Source: Candidatus Cryptobacteroides intestinavium (lineage in GTDB: Bacteria > Bacteroidota > Bacteroidia > Bacteroidales > UBA932). Taken from it: 33,892 nucleotides of DNA. The first letter of the stretch is position 1, and the number at the start of each line of letters is the position of its first letter. This document shows, piece after piece, positions 1 through 8,215 of this stretch. The stretch spans positions 1 through 33,892 of the forward strand of contig JADIMI010000051.1 in assembly GCA_017694845.1 (NCBI GenBank), given 5' to 3'. Under the pieces are notes generated by a model. That model saw only the letters and a program-made list of their open reading frames with translations, ran no database searches and was not told where the DNA came from. The translations under genes were made by a program, and so were the position numbers.

Positions 1-1
1 G

Positions 2-1651
2 ATTCCTGCCCCGGTGGTAGACTGTTCGGACAAGACGCTGGCCGAACTGGTCGCAATGTTTGAGGATCTGTCGCGTAATCCGGACAGGATGAAGATGAAC
101 AAGGAGGCTGAGGCGATAAAGGCGGCATTCTATAAGAGACTGTCCAAGGAAAAGGCGGATGCTGGGGATACTGTGTCCGAGGATGCTTTCACGGAGATCG
201 AGAACGGCTTCAAGGCCTGTTATAATGCATACAGGAAGGAACGTGCAGAATACAATGCCAACCTGGAGAAGGAAAGAGAGGAGAATCTTGTCCGGAAAGA
301 GGCCGTGATAGCCGACCTCAAGGCGCTTCTCGAGAAGCAGGAGGATGTCAACGCCACCTTCCCGGAATTCCGCGAGATACAGAACCGCTGGAGGGAGATA
401 GGTCCGGTCCCTGTGCAGAACTACAGGAATATCAATGATACGTATCAGCTGTATGTAGAGCAGTTCTATGATATGGTCAAGATCAACAGGGAGCTGCGTG
501 ACCTCGACTTCAAGAAGAACCTCGAGGTGAAGGAGAAGTTCTGCGAAATGGCGGAGAAGCTTGCCGAGAACGAGAATATAGTCGAAGCTTTCAAGGAACT
601 GCAGAAACTGCATGAGCAGTGGAAGGAGTACGGCCCGGTGGCAAAACAGTACAGGGAGGAGATCTGGGACCGCTTCAAGGCCGCTACAGCCGTCATCAAC
701 AAGAAATACCAGGCCTATTTCGAGGGACTGAAAGAGAAGCAGACCGAGAACCTTGCCGCGAAGACTGAACTTTGCGAGAAGGTGGAGGCTATCGCAGCGA
801 AAGAAATCACCAGCTCTGCGGAGTGGAATGCCTGCTCCAAGGAGATAGAGGATATCCAGAAGCAGTGGAGGTCGATCGGGTTCGCTACAAGGAAGGAGAG
901 CCAGAAGATATATGACAGGTTCCGTGCCGCCTGCGACAGTTTCTATGAGCGCAAGAGGGAGTTCTACAATGAATACAAGGACAGTATGAACTACAATCTG
1001 GCGAAGAAGATCGCTCTCTGCGAGGCCGCCGAGGCTCTGAAAGGAAGCACGGAGTGGAAAAAGGCTACCGACCAGTTCATCAACCTCCAGAAACAGTGGA
1101 AGGAGATCGGGGCAGTCCCGCGCAAGAAGTCGGAACAGCTCTGGAAGAGGTTCCGTGCAGCCTGTGATGAGTTTTTCAATGAGAGGGACAAAAATGCGAA
1201 GCCGGAGAACAATTTCTACGGCAATCTCAAGTCCAAGCAGAAGCTCGTCGCTGAAATAGAGGCATATGAACTGACAGGAGATGATGATAAGGACCGTGCC
1301 GCCCTCGAGTCATTTATGCAGAGATGGCAGGAGATAGGGTTCGTGCCGTTCAAGGAGAAGGACAATATAGCGCAGGCATACAAGGACGCTATTAACAGCA
1401 AGTTCCCGGATGCATCCAAAGTCCGCAGGACGCATTACGCAAAGGCTCCGAGGAGCGAGAAGGAAAGGCTTATCCAGAAATACAACCAGCTGGAGCAGGA
1501 TATAGTGACATACGAGAATAATATAGGCTTCTTCGCTATGTCCAAGAATTCCGAACCTCTCATCAGGCAGATGCAGGAAAGAATAGAGTTGTCGAAGAAA
1601 GAGCTGAAGGATCTGGAGGAACGAATCAGGTCCATCGGGGATGAGGAATAA
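2..1651 (+). CDS. DUF349 domain-containing protein, 5' end cut by window edge
   Basis: The reading frame is open from base 2, so the true start lies before the window; the GTG at 14 is just an internal valine codon. About 549 codons are visible. The protein is highly charged and helical, rich in Lys and Glu. It carries five DUF349-type repeats with the signature W(R/K)EIG or W(K)EYG followed by an aromatic/Arg-rich helix such as RFRAAC. They lie roughly at residues 115-155, 190-230, 270-310, 345-385 and 425-460 of the visible part. A coiled-coil tail follows. DUF349 proteins are known in Bacteroidota, but their biochemical role is not established; a cytoplasmic scaffold or nucleic-acid-linked role is only a guess. 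yidC follows after 14 bases, suggesting co-transcription. The family call is firm; the function is unknown. Confidence 0.9.
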   Translation: MPAPVVDCSDKTLAELVAMFEDLSRNPDRMKMNKEAEAIKAAFYKRLSKEKADAGDTVSEDAFTEIENGFKACYNAYRKERAEYNANLEKEREENLVRKEAVIADLKALLEKQEDVNATFPEFREIQNRWREIGPVPVQNYRNINDTYQLYVEQFYDMVKINRELRDLDFKKNLEVKEKFCEMAEKLAENENIVEAFKELQKLHEQWKEYGPVAKQYREEIWDRFKAATAVINKKYQAYFEGLKEKQTENLAAKTELCEKVEAIAAKEITSSAEWNACSKEIEDIQKQWRSIGFATRKESQKIYDRFRAACDSFYERKREFYNEYKDSMNYNLAKKIALCEAAEALKGSTEWKKATDQFINLQKQWKEIGAVPRKKSEQLWKRFRAACDEFFNERDKNAKPENNFYGNLKSKQKLVAEIEAYELTGDDDKDRAALESFMQRWQEIGFVPFKEKDNIAQAYKDAINSKFPDASKVRRTHYAKAPRSEKERLIQKYNQLEQDIVTYENNIGFFAMSKNSEPLIRQMQERIELSKKELKDLEERIRSIGDEE

Positions 1652-1665
1652 TAGTCAGACAGGAG

Positions 1666-3555
1666 ATGAATAAGAATTCGGTAATCGGTTTTATACTTAT
1701 AGGAGTTATCCTTTTCGGGTTCTCCTGGTATCAGTCAAGGCAGTACAGGAAACAGGCGGAATATCAGGCTCAGCTTGACTCTCTGGCATTGGTCCAGATG
1801 AGGGAGCAGATGAAGGCGGATTCCATATACAGGGCGGAGCATCCGGAACTGTATGCAGCGGATTCGACGGGCGCTTCCAGTGTCGTCGCTCCAGGGCATA
1901 AGGCTCAGCATACTCCTGTATACAAGGATTCCGCACTGAATGTCGCCAGCAATGCTACGGCCGGACTGTACAGACTGTCCAATGACAGGGTCGAGATAAC
2001 ATATACGACGCAGGGAGCTCAGCCATATTCTGTGCTGATCAAGGATTATATGACCTATGACAGCACGGACCTGTATCTGTTCAAGCCGGATATGAGTGAA
2101 TACGGGGTAACCGTATATGCCGGGGAGAGCATCAACACCAAGAATTTCGTGTTCGATGTCGCTGAAAGCACGGACTCGACACTGGTGATGCGACTTCCGT
2201 TCGCCAACGGCGGCTATATCGAGCAGAAGTATACTCTCGCACCTGGAAGTTATATGGTCCAGAACGAACTTTCGTTTGTGGATATGGAGGCGGTGATCCC
2301 GAGGAATGTGACGATGTTTGACATAGACTGGAGCGTTGTCATACCGCGTCTGGAGAAAGGGTACAGCAATGAACTGCAGTACTCGAAACTTGACTACCGT
2401 TTCCCTGACGACCAGAAGGTCCACGACCTGGGCCGTGGAAAGTCGGCGGACAAGAGGCTTGATGCAAGGGTGAGCTGGTTCGCTTTCCAGCAGCAGTTCT
2501 TCTCCGCGATTATGAGGGCGAAGGATGATTTCGCATCTACGGACCTGAAGGTCAAGTTCTATGATGAGGATGATCCTCAGAGGGATCTTATGAACTGTTC
2601 TGCAAGGATGCGCTGTGACCTTGACATCAGTTCTTCGAGGGTGACGGTGCCTTTCGAATTCTATTTCGGTCCGAATGACTTCAAGACGCTGAAGAGCTAC
2701 GACCAGAAATACGAGAAGATCATACCTCTCGGAGGATGGCTTGTCGGCTGGATCAGCCGTATAGCGATCATCCCTTGTTTCGACTTCTTCGGAAAGTTCA
2801 TTAGCAACTACGGTATTATCATCCTGCTGATGACTATCCTGATAAAGCTGGTCGTTTCCCCTCTCACCATCAAGTCATACATTTCGTCAGCCAAGATGAA
2901 TGTGATCAGGCCGGAGGTCGACAAGCTCAACGAGAAATATCCGAAGCAGGAAGATGCGATGAAGAAGCAGCAGGCAATGATGAACCTGTACAAGAGGGCA
3001 GGGATCAATCCTATGGGCGGCTGTCTTCCGATGCTGCTTCAGTTCCCGATACTCTTTGCGATGTTCCGTTTCTTCCCGGCCTCGATTGAATTGAGGCAGC
3101 AGGGTTTCCTGTGGGCAGATGACCTGAGTGCATACGACTCCATTCTCGATCTTCCGTTCAGGATTCCTCTCTATGGCGACCACGTCTCTCTGTTCGCCCT
3201 GCTGATGGCTGTTTCGATGTTCATATATTCAAAGATGACTTCAAGCCAGATGTCCAATGATCCGAATATGGCGGGGATGAAGTTTATGAGCGTATGGCTG
3301 ATGCCTATAATGATGCTTTTCATCTGTAACAACCTTTCAAGCGGATTGAGCTACTATTATCTTCTTTCCAATATCATCACAATGCTGCAGACCTGGTTTA
3401 TCCGCAGGTTTGTGGTAGATGAGAAGAAGATCCACGCGCAGCTTGCAGCTACCGAGGGCAAGCCTCTGCCGAAGAGCAAATGGCAGCAGCGGCTCGAGGA
3501 GGCGCAGAAGATGCAGGAGCAGGCTATGCGGGAGCAGCAGAGACGCAGGAGATAG
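1666..3555 (+). CDS. yidC: Membrane protein insertase YidC
   Basis: This is a 629-residue YidC/Oxa1-family protein, which inserts and folds inner-membrane proteins alone or with SecYEG. The first membrane segment is at about residues 4-22. A large periplasmic beta-sandwich domain follows to about residue 350. The conserved insertase core runs from about 360 to 600, with hydrophobic segments including IIILLMTILIKLVVSPLT, the conserved loop GINPMGGCLPMLLQFPILFA, and LSYYYLLSNIITMLQTW near the end. The C-terminal tail is strongly basic (KSKWQQRLEEAQ... ending in RRRR), as expected for ribosome contact. Length matches Bacteroidota and proteobacterial YidC, longer than the Gram-positive forms. The ATG at 1666 directly follows AGGAG. 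It lies 14 bases after the DUF349 gene and 9 bases before the next gene. Confidence 0.97.
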   Translation: MNKNSVIGFILIGVILFGFSWYQSRQYRKQAEYQAQLDSLALVQMREQMKADSIYRAEHPELYAADSTGASSVVAPGHKAQHTPVYKDSALNVASNATAGLYRLSNDRVEITYTTQGAQPYSVLIKDYMTYDSTDLYLFKPDMSEYGVTVYAGESINTKNFVFDVAESTDSTLVMRLPFANGGYIEQKYTLAPGSYMVQNELSFVDMEAVIPRNVTMFDIDWSVVIPRLEKGYSNELQYSKLDYRFPDDQKVHDLGRGKSADKRLDARVSWFAFQQQFFSAIMRAKDDFASTDLKVKFYDEDDPQRDLMNCSARMRCDLDISSSRVTVPFEFYFGPNDFKTLKSYDQKYEKIIPLGGWLVGWISRIAIIPCFDFFGKFISNYGIIILLMTILIKLVVSPLTIKSYISSAKMNVIRPEVDKLNEKYPKQEDAMKKQQAMMNLYKRAGINPMGGCLPMLLQFPILFAMFRFFPASIELRQQGFLWADDLSAYDSILDLPFRIPLYGDHVSLFALLMAVSMFIYSKMTSSQMSNDPNMAGMKFMSVWLMPIMMLFICNNLSSGLSYYYLLSNIITMLQTWFIRRFVVDEKKIHAQLAATEGKPLPKSKWQQRLEEAQKMQEQAMREQQRRRR

Positions 3556-3564
3556 TTCCTTACA

Positions 3565-4275
3565 ATGGAGATCCGCGATACAATACAGAGACTCAAGGCT
3601 GAACTGCCGTCAGGTGTCAAACTGGCGGCAGTCTCTAAATTTCACCCTGTCTCGGCAATAAAGGAGGCTTATTCTGCCGGTCAGAGGATCTTCGCTGAAA
3701 GCCGGCCTCAGGAACTGTACGCCAAGGTATGTGAGCTGTCAAAGGAGACAGGCACCTCCGGAGAAATCCTCTATGGCGATATTGAGTGGCATTTTATCGG
3801 ACATCTTCAGACTAACAAGCTGAAGCTTGTGCTGCCTTATGTCTCAATGGTCCAGTCAGTTGACAGTATGCATCTTCTCGATGCCATTGACCGCTGGGGA
3901 CGTGAGAACAATAGGGTAACAGATGTGTTACTCGAGTGTCATATAGCTTCCGAACAGACAAAACAAGGGTTTTCTGCCGATGAAATCCATGATGTCATAG
4001 CGGCATCTGGGGGTTATGGGAATGTCAGGTTCAGAGGCCTGATGGGTATGGCGACATTCACTGATGATGAAACGGTGATCCGGTCCGATTTCTCAAGGAT
4101 ATATGAACTTTTCAATGAAATTTCCGCGGCTGTCAGCAATGATGGCGGTCTTTCCCGTCTGAAAGATTTTACAGAGCTGTCTATCGGAATGTCCGAGGAT
4201 TACCGTATCGCTCTGGAATACGGCTCCACAATGGTCCGCATAGGGACAATGATATTCGGTCCCCGGGAGTATTGA
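3565..4275 (+). CDS. YggS/PLPBP family pyridoxal phosphate homeostasis protein
   Basis: A 236-residue protein of the YggS/PROSC (PLPHP) family, an alanine-racemase-like TIM barrel that binds PLP and buffers its level without known enzyme activity. The PLP lysine is K25 in LAAVSKFHP. Further family marks are WHFIGHLQTNKLKLVLPYV, the MGMATF strand, LSIGMSEDYRIALEYGSTMVRIG and the C-terminal FGPREY. One deviation is that the usual GEN motif after strand 2 reads AES (FAESRPQEL). The gene is 9 bases after yidC on the same strand. It is followed by a 126-base gap with an inverted repeat and the start of the next operon. Several genes around here use PLP (GcvP, an aminotransferase), but no direct link is shown. 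Confidence 0.93.
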   Translation: MEIRDTIQRLKAELPSGVKLAAVSKFHPVSAIKEAYSAGQRIFAESRPQELYAKVCELSKETGTSGEILYGDIEWHFIGHLQTNKLKLVLPYVSMVQSVDSMHLLDAIDRWGRENNRVTDVLLECHIASEQTKQGFSADEIHDVIAASGGYGNVRFRGLMGMATFTDDETVIRSDFSRIYELFNEISAAVSNDGGLSRLKDFTELSIGMSEDYRIALEYGSTMVRIGTMIFGPREY

Positions 4276-4312
4276 CTCTTCCATCTGCCTGTCTTCTGAT
4301 TTATACTTCTCT

Positions 4313-4337
4313 TTGACAATTGTCTTAAAATTGTCAA
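4313..4337. promoter_or_regulatory. 9-bp inverted repeat upstream of the glycine cleavage operon
   Basis: TTGACAATT (4313-4321) and AATTGTCAA (4329-4337) are perfect inverted repeats around a 7-base spacer. The left arm also forms a second palindrome, GACAATTGTC (4315-4324). The centre is roughly 65 bases upstream of the predicted start of transcription. It could be an operator for the glycine cleavage operon or a weak terminator of the yggS unit; no T-run follows, which favours the operator reading. Confidence 0.5.
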
Positions 4338-4378
4338 TAATATCTTCGCATATTAGTAGTAATTTCAAAACAGTTTCT

Positions 4379-4386
4379 TAAATTTG
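4379..4386 (+). promoter_or_regulatory. Putative -7 box of the glycine cleavage operon
   Basis: TAAATTTG matches the Bacteroidota -7 consensus TAnnTTTG exactly. No TTG-type -33 element is seen 19 bases upstream, so this promoter may depend on an activator. The box overlaps an in-frame TTG at 4384, which is why that codon is rejected as a start. Confidence 0.55.
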
Positions 4387-4401
4387 AAAGAATTTTGTAA
4401 T

Positions 4402-5202
4402 ATGACGCAGATATTATTTCCGACACAGACCGACAGGCCGCTTGTTTTCTATCTGGCTGCAGAAGAATATGTGGCCAGGAAACTGCCCTGTCAGGAGTCG
4501 GTCTTTTTCTGGAATGTCGCACCTACCGTCATTTTCGGAAGGAATCAGATAATGTCTGCCGAGGTGAATCTCGACTGGTGCAGCGATAACGGAGTGAATA
4601 TAGTCCGCAGGAAAAGCGGAGGGGGCTGTGTATATGCAGACCGGGGAAACCTGATGGTGTCGTATATTTCTCCCGGGCTGGATGCCGGGCAGGCTTTTAC
4701 AAGATATTTAAGAATGATGTCCGGTGCACTCTGTGAAGCAGGACTTGCAGCGGAAGCATCCGGCAGGAATGATATATCTGTCGGTGGAATGAAGGTGTCC
4801 GGGAATGCTTTCTACACAGTGGGAGGAGCCAGTATAGTGCACGGTACACTGATGTACGATGTGGATATCGATGCTATGTCCCGGGCTATCACCCCATCTC
4901 CGCGGAAACTGCATCGCAAGGGTGTCGAATCCGTGCGTCAGAGGGTCTGTAATCTAAGGCGGAAGCTTGAAGATTCCTCGCCCGGGATGTTCCCGGATAT
5001 CAGTTCTCTGGCTTCCTGGCTCTCCGCCAGATTCTTCGATGAGTCCATCTCTCTGATGGACTGGCATTCCGGATCCGTGCCGGGGATGCCGGTCTGTCTG
5101 CTTTCGGAGGAGGATGAGACCGCGATTTCAGAACTGTCGGAGAAATATCTTGACCCGTGCTTCATCCTCGGAAAGGAACGGCAGAATGAGAACTTATTAT
5201 AG
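4402..5202 (+). CDS. Lipoate--protein ligase family protein
   Basis: A 266-residue member of the LplA/LipB/LipM superfamily, which attaches lipoate or octanoate to acceptor lysines. Visible marks are TVIFGRNQ, the RRKSGGGCVYAD loop that binds the lipoyl-AMP, GNLMVSYI, and the lysine region GGMKVSGNAFY followed by HGTLMYDVD. Start choice: the ATG at 4402 sits just after the predicted promoter box, whereas the upstream in-frame TTG at 4384 lies inside that box. The gene stands first in the operon, 5 bases before gcvT. It is therefore probably dedicated to lipoylating GcvH. Whether it is a true ligase or an octanoyltransferase cannot be decided by eye. No second, C-terminal LplA accessory domain is obvious. 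Confidence 0.88.
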   Translation: MTQILFPTQTDRPLVFYLAAEEYVARKLPCQESVFFWNVAPTVIFGRNQIMSAEVNLDWCSDNGVNIVRRKSGGGCVYADRGNLMVSYISPGLDAGQAFTRYLRMMSGALCEAGLAAEASGRNDISVGGMKVSGNAFYTVGGASIVHGTLMYDVDIDAMSRAITPSPRKLHRKGVESVRQRVCNLRRKLEDSSPGMFPDISSLASWLSARFFDESISLMDWHSGSVPGMPVCLLSEEDETAISELSEKYLDPCFILGKERQNENLL

Positions 5203-5207
5203 AAGTT

Positions 5208-6308
5208 ATGGAAGAGAACCTGTTGAAAACCTGTCTTTATGACCGGCATATTGCACTGGGGGCGCAGATGAGCCCTTTTGCAGGGTACGATATGCCGATC
5301 CAGTACACATCGATCATCGATGAGCATAACGCTGTACGTAATGCCGCAGGAATATTCGATGTATCGCATATGGGGGAGATCTTTGTCTCCGGTCCCGATG
5401 CTGAAAAGTATGTCAATTACGTCTTCAGCAATGACATATCAGGGATGCCGGATGGTAAGGTGCTCTATGGAATGCTGCTCAACCCGCAGGGTGGAGTAGT
5501 GGATGACCTTCTGGTATACAAGGAGTTTGAGCCGGACCGTTATCTGCTTGTTGTCAATGCCGCCAATATCGCAAAGGATTTCGGGTGGCTGCTGGCAAAT
5601 GCTGAAGGGTTTGATGTCACGGTCAGGAATGAGTCCGATGTATGGGGACAGATCGCCCTGCAGGGGCCGCGTTCCGAAGAATTCCTTGTCGGCGCGCTTC
5701 ACCTGGATGCGGCTGCCGCCCTGTCCTTCTACAGCTACTGTGAGATGCAGTGGAAAGGCAGACGGCTCATAGTCAGCCGTACAGGCTATACAGGAGAGGA
5801 TGGGTTCGAGTTCTATGCAGCTGAAGATGCCATCCGTGATATATGGGATGTCCTTGCGGAGGCCGGTGTGACTGCTTGCGGTCTCGGTTGCCGTGATACG
5901 CTCCGTTTCGAGGCCGGGCTGCCTCTGTACGGGCACGAACTGGCAGATGATGTTTCCCCTCTCGAGGCAGGGCTGGGTATGTTCGTCAAGCTGGACAAGA
6001 ATGATTTTATTGGCAAGGCTCCGGTTGCGCAGCTTAAGGAAGCCGGGGTGCGGCGCAGGCTTGTAGGTATAGAACTCGATGCCAATGCCGTTGCAAGGGC
6101 CGGTTATGCAGTGGCTGCAGACGGTGTGCAGGTCGGGACAGTCACTACCGGGTATCATTCCATAACGTTGGACAGGAGTATATGTATGGCTATGCTTGAC
6201 AGGCCGTATACCGAACTCGGGACGAGGGTCGATATCCACATCAGGAAAAAGACGTTCAGCGGTACTGTCTGCAGGAAGAGGTTCTATGCCACGCATTATA
6301 AGAAATAA
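5208..6308 (+). CDS. gcvT: Glycine cleavage system T protein (aminomethyltransferase)
   Basis: A 366-residue GcvT, the tetrahydrofolate-dependent aminomethyltransferase of the glycine cleavage system. It takes the aminomethyl group from GcvH, releasing ammonia and forming methylene-THF. Family marks include PFAGYDMPIQY near the N-terminus, GIFDVSHMGEI, LYGMLLNPQGGVVDDLLVY with the conserved Asp, LQGPRSEEFL, SRTGYTGEDGFEFY, LGCRDTLRFEAGLPLYGHEL, and the C-terminal barrel with YHSITL and the final RKRFY. Length matches the family. The ATG at 5208 is 5 bases after the ligase gene, and gcvH follows after 33 AT-rich bases. Confidence 0.97.
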   Translation: MEENLLKTCLYDRHIALGAQMSPFAGYDMPIQYTSIIDEHNAVRNAAGIFDVSHMGEIFVSGPDAEKYVNYVFSNDISGMPDGKVLYGMLLNPQGGVVDDLLVYKEFEPDRYLLVVNAANIAKDFGWLLANAEGFDVTVRNESDVWGQIALQGPRSEEFLVGALHLDAAAALSFYSYCEMQWKGRRLIVSRTGYTGEDGFEFYAAEDAIRDIWDVLAEAGVTACGLGCRDTLRFEAGLPLYGHELADDVSPLEAGLGMFVKLDKNDFIGKAPVAQLKEAGVRRRLVGIELDANAVARAGYAVAADGVQVGTVTTGYHSITLDRSICMAMLDRPYTELGTRVDIHIRKKTFSGTVCRKRFYATHYKK

Positions 6309-6341
6309 TAATATATTAACCGAAATAAAACTGATAATACA

Positions 6342-6725
6342 ATGAGCAAGACAGTTGCAGGACTCCGATACAGCGAGTCACACGAATGGGTATCTGTAGA
6401 GGGCGGTATCGCCACGATCGGAATTACGGATTTCGCACAGCACGCTCTGGGAAATCTGTCATACGTGGATATGCCGGAAGTGGATGATGAAGTCACAAAA
6501 GGCGAGGAATTCGGGGCGGTCGAAAGTGTAAAGGCAGCAAGCGACCTCTATTCCCCGGTTTCAGGCAAGGTCATAGAGATCAACACCGAACTGGAGGATG
6601 CGCCTGAGCGCCTGAATGTAGATCCTTATGCCAACTGGATCATAAAGGTGGAAATGTCGGATCCATCTGAACTCGATGATCTGATGGATGAGGCGGCGTA
6701 TATTGCGTTCTGCGAAAAGGAATAG
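6342..6725 (+). CDS. gcvH: Glycine cleavage system H protein
   Basis: A 127-residue GcvH, the swinging-arm carrier of the glycine cleavage system. The lipoyl domain carries the acceptor lysine at K64 in AVESVKAASDLYSPVSG, preceded by the ESHEW entry motif and GITDFAQHALGNLSYVDMPEVG-like strands. The C-terminal PYANWIIKVEMSDPSELDDLM segment is typical. It is a substrate for the lipoate ligase two genes upstream and a partner of the T, P and L proteins in the same operon. The start ATG at 6342 is unambiguous. gcvPA begins only 2 bases after the stop codon, so translational coupling is likely. Confidence 0.98.
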   Translation: MSKTVAGLRYSESHEWVSVEGGIATIGITDFAQHALGNLSYVDMPEVDDEVTKGEEFGAVESVKAASDLYSPVSGKVIEINTELEDAPERLNVDPYANWIIKVEMSDPSELDDLMDEAAYIAFCEKE

Positions 6726-6727
6726 CT

Positions 6728-8056
6728 ATGTCTTTTGCATATTTCCCTCATACTCCGGACGATATAAGGCAGATGCTCCACCGTTCCGGAGTCTCTTCCA
6801 TTGAAGAGCTGTATTCGGATATTCCTGAAAATCTGCGTTTCAAGGGGGAGTATGACCTCCCGGACGCGATGTCGGAAGATGAGGTCCGCCGGTATTTCGA
6901 GGACATTGCCGGCCGCAATACCAGACTGACCGTATTCTGCGGGGCCGGGGCTTATGACCATTATACTCCCGCAGCCGTGAAGTATATCATTTCACGCTCC
7001 GAGTTTCTTACAGCATACACTCCATATCAGGCGGAGATTTCACAGGGGACACTCCGGTACATCTTCGAGTTTCAGAGTATGGTCTGTGAACTTACAGGTA
7101 TGGACTGTGCTAACGCTTCGATGTATGACGGCCCGACTTCCGCAGCCGAAGCAATGCTGATGTGTACGGCTTCATCGAAGAAAAGGAAGAAGGTGCTGAT
7201 ATCTTCGTCCCTGCTTCCGAATGTTATCGATGTAATCAGGACATATACCGGATATCACGGGGTGCAGCTTGACACCATAGAGATTTCCGATGGGGTCACT
7301 TCCTTTAGTGATCTGCAGCAGAAGCTGGCCTGGAACGATGTGGCAGGGGTGCTTGTACCTGGAATAAACAGATATGGAATAATTGAAGATCTTGACGGAT
7401 TTGCAGATGCCGTGCATTCTGCAGGTGCGCTGCTTGCCGTCTACAGCGACCCTTCTTCTCTTGCAGTGCTGAAGACACCGGGAGAGTGGGGCGCGGACAT
7501 CGCCTGCGGTGATGGGCAGACACTCGGTATCCCGGTAAGTTTCGGCGGCCCTTATGTCGGCTTCCTTGCCTGCCGCAAGGATCTGATGCGCAAACTTCCG
7601 GGCAGGATCGTAGGCGCCACGACAGATCTTGACGGGAAGCGTTCATTTGTACTGACACTCCAGGCCAGGGAGCAGCATATCCGCAGGGAGAAGGCGACAA
7701 GCAATATCTGCTCCAACCAGTCGCTGATGGCTCTTTTCGTGACTGTGTATATGTCACTGATGGGGCCTGAGGGGCTTAAGAAAGTCAATGATCTGTCATA
7801 CGGAGGAGCTCATTATCTTCACAGGAGACTGCTTGAGACGGGAAAATTCACCGAAGTCTTTGACAGGCCGTTCCTCAAGGAGTTTGTACTTATGCCGTCC
7901 GTTGATATACCTCTCCTTCAGAAGACTCTGCTTGACAACGGATTCTTCGGTGCATTGCAGACCGAAGAAGGATATGTGTCATTCTGTGTCACCGAGCGCA
8001 GGACAAAGGCCGAGATCGATACTCTGGTCGATGTAATCAATTCCATCGCCATATAG
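6728..8056 (+). CDS. gcvPA: Glycine dehydrogenase (aminomethyl-transferring) subunit 1
   Basis: A 442-residue alpha subunit of the split P protein. With GcvPB it decarboxylates glycine and passes the aminomethyl group to GcvH. Marks include FAYFPHTPDDIRQML, the FCGAGAYDHYTPAAVKYI block, YTPYQAEISQGTLRYIFEFQSMVCELTGMD and NASMYDGPTSAAEAM. A PLP-fold core follows, with GDGQTLGIPVSFGGPYVGFLA and RIVGATTDLDGKR. It ends with the LQAREQHIRREKATSNICSNQ block. The PLP lysine is not in this subunit; it is in GcvPB. A split P protein is usual in many Gram-positive, thermophilic and archaeal lineages, while well-known Bacteroides use a single fused GcvP (recalled knowledge). A repeat block separates it from gcvPB. 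Confidence 0.97.
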   Translation: MSFAYFPHTPDDIRQMLHRSGVSSIEELYSDIPENLRFKGEYDLPDAMSEDEVRRYFEDIAGRNTRLTVFCGAGAYDHYTPAAVKYIISRSEFLTAYTPYQAEISQGTLRYIFEFQSMVCELTGMDCANASMYDGPTSAAEAMLMCTASSKKRKKVLISSSLLPNVIDVIRTYTGYHGVQLDTIEISDGVTSFSDLQQKLAWNDVAGVLVPGINRYGIIEDLDGFADAVHSAGALLAVYSDPSSLAVLKTPGEWGADIACGDGQTLGIPVSFGGPYVGFLACRKDLMRKLPGRIVGATTDLDGKRSFVLTLQAREQHIRREKATSNICSNQSLMALFVTVYMSLMGPEGLKKVNDLSYGGAHYLHRRLLETGKFTEVFDRPFLKEFVLMPSVDIPLLQKTLLDNGFFGALQTEEGYVSFCVTERRTKAEIDTLVDVINSIAI

Positions 8057-8063
8057 CGGTGAC

Positions 8064-8120
8064 GTCATTCTGAACACTTTTTGTCATCCAGAACACTTTT
8101 TGTCATCCAGAACACTTTTT
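8064..8120. repeat. Three tandem 19-bp repeats between gcvPA and gcvPB
   Basis: Three contiguous 19-base units occupy 8064-8082, 8083-8101 and 8102-8120. Units 2 and 3 are identical (GTCATCCAGAACACTTTTT). Unit 1 differs at two positions (GTCATTCTGAAC...). The units share their first part, GTCATCC-GAAC, with the longer repeat that follows at 8121, so they look like truncated copies of it. Confidence 0.9.
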
Positions 8121-8192
8121 GTCATCCTGAACGAAGTGAAGGATCTGAAAAGGATGAATGACCTGTCATCCTGAACGAAGTGAAGGATCTGA
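8120..8192. repeat. Two perfect 29-bp direct repeats with internal hairpin
   Basis: Copies at 8120-8148 and 8164-8192 are identical, 44 bases apart. Each contains a small hairpin: ATCCT, GA, AC, a GAA loop, GT, GA, AGGAT (8124-8144 and 8168-8188). The two opposed GA steps could form tandem sheared G-A pairs in RNA. It resembles a short interspersed motif of the form TCATCCTGA-GC-GAA-GC-GAAGGATC that I recall from many bacterial genomes. The second copy ends 23 bases before gcvPB. Confidence 0.85.
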
Positions 8193-8215
8193 TAATTATT
8201 AATAGGATAACTGAA

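Noticed and set aside
1735..2424. Antisense open frame (229 codons) opposite yidC
   Set aside because: It sits inside yidC with no promoter, and the product has no family features.
3916..3931. GTAACA-GATG-TGTTAC inside yggS, similar to the Crp/Fnr palindrome
   Set aside because: The half-sites match, but the spacer is 4 rather than 2 bases and it is inside a coding region, away from any promoter. Probably chance, though worth including in a genome-wide motif scan.
5439..6296. Antisense open frame (285 codons) opposite gcvT
   Set aside because: It mirrors the gcvT reading frame and contains no known motif.
8064..8192. Possible CRISPR array
   Set aside because: The units are contiguous or only two copies with one short interval; there are no regular spacers of similar length and no cas genes nearby.
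8180..8215. GTG at 8180 as the start of gcvPB
   Set aside because: The codon lies within the second repeat copy and would add repeat-encoded residues; the ATG at 8216 is the normal family start.
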